A stretch of DNA of 5,890 bases from contig CAKUSI010000250.1 in assembly GCA_934678955.1 (NCBI GenBank), forward strand, positions 1 to 5,890. The letters are read 5' to 3'. The notes beneath the pieces are model-generated. The model was given only the letters and a program-made list of their open reading frames with translations, did no database searches and was not told the origin of the DNA. The translations under genes were made by a program, and so were the position numbers. Numbering within the stretch: position 1 is the first letter of the stretch; each line of letters opens with the position of its first letter. Below, piece after piece: positions 1-2,890 of this stretch. Origin of the DNA: an uncultured Austwickia sp. (lineage in GTDB: Bacteria > Actinomycetota > Actinomycetes > Actinomycetales > Dermatophilaceae).

Positions 1-129
1 CGTACCGTTCCCGCCCACGGGCGGCACGTGGCGTGGCGGACCTGCGCCGACGCGTACCGTTCCCGCCCACGGGCGGCCAGTGGCGCGGCGGACCTGCGCC
101 GACGCGTACCGTTCCCGCCCACGGGCGGC
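1..129. repeat. 52-bp tandem repeat, about 2.5 copies
   Basis: Copies begin at 1, 53 and 105 with a period of exactly 52 bp. Copies 1 and 2 differ at only three places (unit positions 26, 27 and 34). The third is partial and stops matching after 129. Every copy carries the palindrome CCGCCCACGGGCGG (11-24, 63-76, 115-128), so a short GC hairpin recurs every 52 bp. The first copy begins at the window edge, so the array may be longer. A 63-codon open frame crosses the end of the array, but it has no family-like features and is most likely chance. Function is unknown: a reiterated terminator, a protein-binding array or a variable-number repeat are all possible. Confidence 0.92.
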
Positions 130-169
130 GGCGGGGAGCGTCGCGGGGGAAGGTTCCGGCCGTCATGCG

Positions 170-175
170 TACGAT
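170..175 (+). promoter_or_regulatory. possible -10 element for the three-gene operon
   Basis: TACGAT fits the actinobacterial TAnnnT -10 pattern and would start transcription near 182, about 39 nt before the GTG at 221. No good TTGACA-like -35 lies 16-19 bp upstream. A GGGAAG at 147-152 is weakly reminiscent of an ECF-sigma -35, but the spacing and -10 do not convince. This is a weak call, kept because the operon needs a promoter between the repeats and 221. Confidence 0.25.
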
Positions 176-206
176 GAGGCGCCCGGGACGTGAACCGCAC
201 CCTGCC

Positions 207-214
207 AGGAGGAA
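207..214 (+). promoter_or_regulatory. strong Shine-Dalgarno for the gene at 221
   Basis: AGGAGGAA ends 6 nt before the GTG at 221, with the AGGAGG core 8 nt away. This is near-ideal complementarity to the 16S rRNA tail and it fixes the GTG as the start. It is by far the strongest ribosome-binding site in the window. Confidence 0.85.
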
Positions 215-220
215 CCGCCC

Positions 221-820
221 GTGAGCCCGCATCCCACCATCGACCTGCTCCCCGACGCGGCCCGTATCGTCACCGCGATGGCGAACGGGGTCCTGCCCGA
301 GCAGTGGGACAACGCCACGCCGTGCGAGGCGTGGTCCGTGCGCGACGTACTCAACCACCTGGTCAACGAACACCTGTGGGCGCCAGAACTGCTCGCGGGC
401 AAGACCCTGGAGGATGTCGGGGACCGTTTCGACGGCGACCTGCTCGGTGATGACCCGGCGGGAGCATGGCGCAAAGCCGCCAGCGCCTCGATGATCGCGT
501 GGGCGCAGGCCGACCCGCAGGGCAGCGTGCACTCGTCGATGGGGCCGCTGCCTGTGGAGGAGTACGCCCATCAGATGTTGCTCGACCTGACCGTGCACGG
601 CTGGGACATCGCCAAGGGCGCGGGGATCCCGTTCACCCCGATCCCGCCGGCGGTCGACGACGCGCTCACGTACGCCACGCCGCGCGTCGCCCTCTACGCC
701 GAGACAAACCTGTTCGCGGCGCCGGTCCCGTACGACGGCGACCACCCCATCGAGGCCCTCGTCGCCCTCCTGGGCCGCGACCCGTCCTGGCGACCCGAGG
801 TCGACGGCGCGCCGCACTAG
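221..820 (+). CDS. TIGR03086-like metal-binding protein (maleylpyruvate isomerase/DinB-like fold)
   Basis: A 199-residue cytosolic protein starting at GTG, chosen because of the AGGAGG just upstream. The N-terminal half follows the mycothiol-dependent maleylpyruvate isomerase N-domain pattern: a helix ending in the TPCEAWSVRDVLNHLV segment (residues 33-48), then a second helix with LDLTVHGWDIAKG (121-133). In this fold a His from the first motif and an acidic residue plus His four apart in the second bind a divalent metal; here these would be H46, D122 and H126. The C-terminal HPIEALVALLGRDPSW (175-190) is typical of actinobacterial TIGR03086 proteins. There is no signal peptide or membrane segment. 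Relatives with known function are mycothiol-using enzymes, but most members have no assigned reaction, so the substrate is unknown. It is the first gene of a probable three-gene operon, 10 bp before the next gene. Confidence 0.85.
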   Translation: MSPHPTIDLLPDAARIVTAMANGVLPEQWDNATPCEAWSVRDVLNHLVNEHLWAPELLAGKTLEDVGDRFDGDLLGDDPAGAWRKAASASMIAWAQADPQGSVHSSMGPLPVEEYAHQMLLDLTVHGWDIAKGAGIPFTPIPPAVDDALTYATPRVALYAETNLFAAPVPYDGDHPIEALVALLGRDPSWRPEVDGAPH

Positions 821-830
821 GCTGAGCGCC

Positions 831-1451
831 ATGCACCTGGCCACCACCGACGCCGCCAACGAGCTGCTCGACGCCGACCCGCTCGCCCTGCTCCTCGGCA
901 TGATGCTCGACCAGCAGGTGACGATGGAGAAGGCCTTCACCTCCCCGGCGGTCCTCGCCGAGCGCATGGGCGTGACGCGGCTGGACGCGGCGCAGATCGC
1001 CGCCGTCGACCCCGGGCAGATGGAGGAATGGTTCCGCACGCCCCCGGCGCTGCACCGCTACCCGGGCTCCATGGCCGGGCGCGCGCAGGCGCTGTGCGCG
1101 TTGCTCGTGGAGAAGTACGGCGGCGACGCGGCGGCGGTCTGGGACACCGACGACGCTGCCGAGCTCTTCAGGAGGCTGCGGGAGCTTCCCGGTTTCGGAG
1201 AGCAGAAGGCGCGGATCTTCCTCGCCCTGCTCGGCAAGCAGCGCGGGATCACGCCGGCCGGCTGGCAGGAGGCCGCGGGGGAGTACGGGAAGCCGGGCTT
1301 CCGTTCTGTCGCTGACATCGTGGACGCCGAGTCCCTGGCGAAGGTCCGCGCGCACAAGCAGCAGATGAAGGCGGAAGCGAAGGCGGCCAAGGCAGCCAAG
1401 ACCGCCAGCGCCGGCAAACCGGCCGAAGCGTCGGGCGACGGCCGGGGCTGA
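831..1451 (+). CDS. HhH-GPD-type base excision repair family protein (TIGR03252-like)
   Basis: 206 residues from ATG. The preceding ribosome-binding site is poor (AGG/GAG fragments at 819-826), which suggests translation coupled to the gene ending 10 bp upstream. The N-terminus (DPLALLLGMMLDQQV, 16-30) matches the usual start of this actinobacterial family, whose members resemble EndoIII/AlkA DNA glycosylases. The helix-hairpin-helix lies at about 116-137, with hairpin LPGFGEQKA (119-127), which would bind the DNA backbone. By eye against AlkA, the position of the catalytic Asp falls at about G144-W145, with no acid there; the nearest Asp residues are D162 and D165 in SVADIVDAESL. Glycosylase activity is therefore not assured. 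The tail from about 171 is rich in Lys and Ala (KAEAKAAKAAK), like histone H1-type DNA-binding tails, and may add nonspecific DNA affinity. Family identity is fairly certain; the lesion substrate is unknown. Confidence 0.85.
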   Translation: MHLATTDAANELLDADPLALLLGMMLDQQVTMEKAFTSPAVLAERMGVTRLDAAQIAAVDPGQMEEWFRTPPALHRYPGSMAGRAQALCALLVEKYGGDAAAVWDTDDAAELFRRLRELPGFGEQKARIFLALLGKQRGITPAGWQEAAGEYGKPGFRSVADIVDAESLAKVRAHKQQMKAEAKAAKAAKTASAGKPAEASGDGRG

Positions 1452-1454
1452 CGC

Positions 1455-2588
1455 GTGCTCTACCAGACCCACGCGATCGTCGACCTCGACGCGATCGTGG
1501 CCAACCTGCGCGCGGTCCGCGCCAGGGTCGGTCGGCACCCCCAGATCCTCTTCGCGGTCAAGGCGGACGGCTACGGGCACGGGGCGCTCGCCGTCGCCCG
1601 CGCCGCGATCGGCGCAGGCGCCGCCGACTCATTGGGGGTGGCCACGATCCCCGAGGGGCTGGAGCTGCGGGAGGCCGGCATCGAGGCGCCGATCCTCAAG
1701 CTGTCGCCCGCGTTCGGCCCCGCGTTCGGTGGCGAGATGGAGGCGGCCGCGACGGCGGGCATCGCCCTCGCGGTCTGCAGTAGCACCGAGATCGACGCAT
1801 TTCAGCACGTGTGCGCACGGCTCGGGCGCACGGGCCGCGTCCACCTGAAGGTCGACACGGGGATGGGGCGCGTCGGCTGCCTCCCGGAGGAGGCGACTCC
1901 CCTCGCGGCGCGGATCGAGCGCGACTGCGCCGACCTCGCCCTCGACGGGCTGATGACGCACCTCCCGTCCAGTGATGAGCCGGCCCAGGACGCCTACACC
2001 ATCGATCAGATCCGCCGTTTCGTCGCGACCCGCGCCCAGGTGGAGGAGGCGGTCGGCCGGCGGCTGCTCGCCCACTGTGCCAACTCGGGCGCGATTCTCG
2101 CGCACCCGGAATCCTGGCTGGACATGGTGCGCCCCGGGATCATGGCGTACGGCAGCTATCCCGACCCGGCCGTTGTGCGCACCGTCCCCCTGCGACCGGG
2201 ACTCTCCTGGGTCACGCGGGTCTCCTTCGTCAAGACCGTCAGGGCTGGCGCCTCGGTGAGTTACGGGAGGACCTGGGTCGCCGAGCGCGACACGGTGATC
2301 GCGACGGTGCCGGTCGGCTACGGCGACGGCTACGACCGGCATCTGTCCAACGCCGGGGAGGTGCTGCTGCGCGGCCGGCGCGTCCCGGTCGTGGGGCGGG
2401 TCTGCATGGACCAGATGATGGTGGACGCCGGCCCCGGGGCAGAGGTCGACGTGGGGGACCGGGTCGTGCTCATCGGTTCGGACGGGGAGGAGCAGATCCT
2501 GGCCGCCGACCTTGCCGCCGCGGTGGGCACGATCCCCTATGAGGTCACCTGTCGCATCACGGCCCGCGTGCCGCGCGTCCTGTCGTGA
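1455..2588 (+). CDS. alr: alanine racemase (PLP-dependent)
   Basis: Interconverts L- and D-alanine in the cytosol, supplying D-Ala for peptidoglycan. 377 residues, the normal family length. The GTG start is the only one possible in this frame before the preceding gene's TGA, two codons upstream; GGGG at 1444-1447 may serve as a weak ribosome-binding site. All key residues are present by family numbering: PLP lysine K36 in FAVKADGYGHG; K132 (the usually carbamylated Lys) and R139 in LKVDTGMGRVG; R226 in VRPGIMAYG, which contacts the pyridine nitrogen; catalytic Y270 in VSYGRTW; VGYGDGYDR (287-295); and CMDQ (317-320) with the substrate-site Met and Asp. An N-terminal TIM barrel and C-terminal beta domain are expected, with a dimer sharing active sites. 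The motif MTHLPSSDE differs from the common THFAxADE. The 3-bp gap to the repair gene implies cotranscription. It lies 302 bp before the synthetase, probably in a separate transcript. A relaxed amino-acid racemase cannot be excluded. Confidence 0.95.
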   Translation: MLYQTHAIVDLDAIVANLRAVRARVGRHPQILFAVKADGYGHGALAVARAAIGAGAADSLGVATIPEGLELREAGIEAPILKLSPAFGPAFGGEMEAAATAGIALAVCSSTEIDAFQHVCARLGRTGRVHLKVDTGMGRVGCLPEEATPLAARIERDCADLALDGLMTHLPSSDEPAQDAYTIDQIRRFVATRAQVEEAVGRRLLAHCANSGAILAHPESWLDMVRPGIMAYGSYPDPAVVRTVPLRPGLSWVTRVSFVKTVRAGASVSYGRTWVAERDTVIATVPVGYGDGYDRHLSNAGEVLLRGRRVPVVGRVCMDQMMVDAGPGAEVDVGDRVVLIGSDGEEQILAADLAAAVGTIPYEVTCRITARVPRVLS

Positions 2589-2633
2589 CCGTGAAACGCC
2601 ATCGACTTGCCAGTGCGCGCCACCCCGGCATGA

Positions 2634-2649
2634 TGCGGAGCACGCCGCA
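2634..2649 (+). terminator. weak candidate terminator hairpin after alr
   Basis: TGCGG and CCGCA (2634-2638 and 2645-2649) can pair around the loop AGCACG, 45 bp past the alr stop. The stem is only 5 bp and no T-run follows, so this is a weak candidate. It is the best hairpin found between alr and the regulatory sites. Confidence 0.2.
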
Positions 2650-2660
2650 ACCTGAGCCAT

Positions 2661-2676
2661 TGTGATCAAGATCATA
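2661..2676. promoter_or_regulatory. Crp/GlxR-like binding site
   Basis: TGTGATCAAGATCATA matches TGTGA-N6-TCACA at nine of ten defined bases, the exception being T for C in the right half. The centre is a perfect palindrome TGATC-AA-GATCA (2663-2674). Actinobacterial Crp and GlxR regulators recognise this consensus. It sits about 165 bp upstream of the candidate promoter at 2800-2829, far for direct activation, so a distal role, an unseen nearer promoter or chance remain possible. Confidence 0.5.
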
Positions 2677-2705
2677 TGAGCACCTGGCGTCCACCTGATC
2701 GTTAC

Positions 2706-2716
2706 ATCACCGTGAT
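2706..2716. promoter_or_regulatory. small palindrome, possible operator
   Basis: ATCAC-C-GTGAT is a perfect inverted repeat with 5-bp arms in the AT-richer part of the intergenic region, overlapping the first T of a TTGACC (2716-2721). The half-sites are in the reverse order to a Crp site, so a different regulator would be implied. The regulator is unknown. Confidence 0.3.
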
Positions 2717-2799
2717 TGACCAGCAAGGATGCCGCGCACTTCGGACGCCTGACCGATGAGGCACAACGTAATTCACTCGCCAGTAGGCGCCACGTGAGA

Positions 2800-2829
2800 T
2801 GGACAGACGTTCAAGACAGTGGTTAGCGT
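2800..2829 (+). promoter_or_regulatory. candidate sigma-70-type promoter of the synthetase gene
   Basis: TGGACA (2800-2805, five of six matches to TTGACA) and TAGCGT (2824-2829, fits TAnnnT) are separated by 18 bp. The predicted start near 2835-2837 would give a leader of about 55 nt that begins almost exactly at the hairpin starting at 2838. It was picked by pattern only, but it is the best -35/-10 pair in the intergenic region. Confidence 0.4.
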
Positions 2830-2837
2830 GGGCGACT

Positions 2838-2869
2838 GGACCCCTCCTGGACTCTCGGAGGTGCGGTCC
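2838..2869 (+). promoter_or_regulatory. leader hairpin burying a GGAGG sequence
   Basis: GGACC-CCTCC (2838-2847) pairs with GGAGG (2857-2861) and GGTCC (2865-2869), giving 10 GC-rich pairs around a 9-nt loop with a 3-nt bulge (TGC, 2862-2864). It ends 21 nt before the TTG at 2891 and no T-run follows, so a terminator is unlikely. Likely roles are stabilising the 5' end of the messenger or controlling ribosome access; the GGAGG inside it faces no long open frame. Confidence 0.5.
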
Positions 2870-2879
2870 GTTGTGAACT

Positions 2880-2886
2880 AAGGGGG
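2880..2886 (+). promoter_or_regulatory. ribosome-binding site supporting the TTG start at 2891
   Basis: AAGGGGG lies 4 nt before TTG and overlaps an in-frame TAA (2879-2881). It is a purine-rich but non-ideal Shine-Dalgarno with short spacing. The later in-frame ATGs at 2984 and 3098 lack a convincing upstream site, although GGCGG just precedes 3098. Confidence 0.45.
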
Positions 2887-2890
2887 CACC

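Larger units (their letters stand above)
2589..2890. other. 302-bp intergenic regulatory region between alr and the synthetase
   Basis: No credible gene on either strand. Base composition dips below the window's high GC, notably around 2655-2680, 2698-2720 and 2761-2776. It holds a weak hairpin after alr, a Crp/GlxR-like palindrome (2661-2676), a direct repeat of CACCTG (2681-2686 and 2692-2697), a small palindrome ATCAC-C-GTGAT (2706-2716), an imperfect hairpin around 2773-2797 with loop AGTA, a candidate promoter (2800-2829) and a strong leader hairpin (2838-2869). This density of symmetry suggests the synthetase is individually regulated rather than read through from alr. Confidence 0.7.

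Noticed and set aside
1..129. A CRISPR array
   Set aside because: The whole 52-bp unit repeats with no unique spacers, and only 2.5 copies are present.
147..171. An ECF-sigma promoter (GGGAAG with CGTAC) ahead of the gene at 221
   Set aside because: The -35 is imperfect and the spacing of about 15 bp to CGTA is short; the match is too loose to list.
33..224. A 63-codon open frame across the 52-bp repeats
   Set aside because: It is made partly of repeat sequence, is Arg/Pro-rich, has no good ribosome-binding site, and overlaps the GTG and Shine-Dalgarno of the real gene at 221.
2716..2721. TTGACC as a -35 element
   Set aside because: No TAnnnT-like hexamer lies 16-19 bp downstream.
1629..2726. 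A 365-codon minus-strand open frame over alr
   Set aside because: It overlaps alr, whose catalytic residues are all in place, and its translation is low-complexity shadow sequence with no family motifs.
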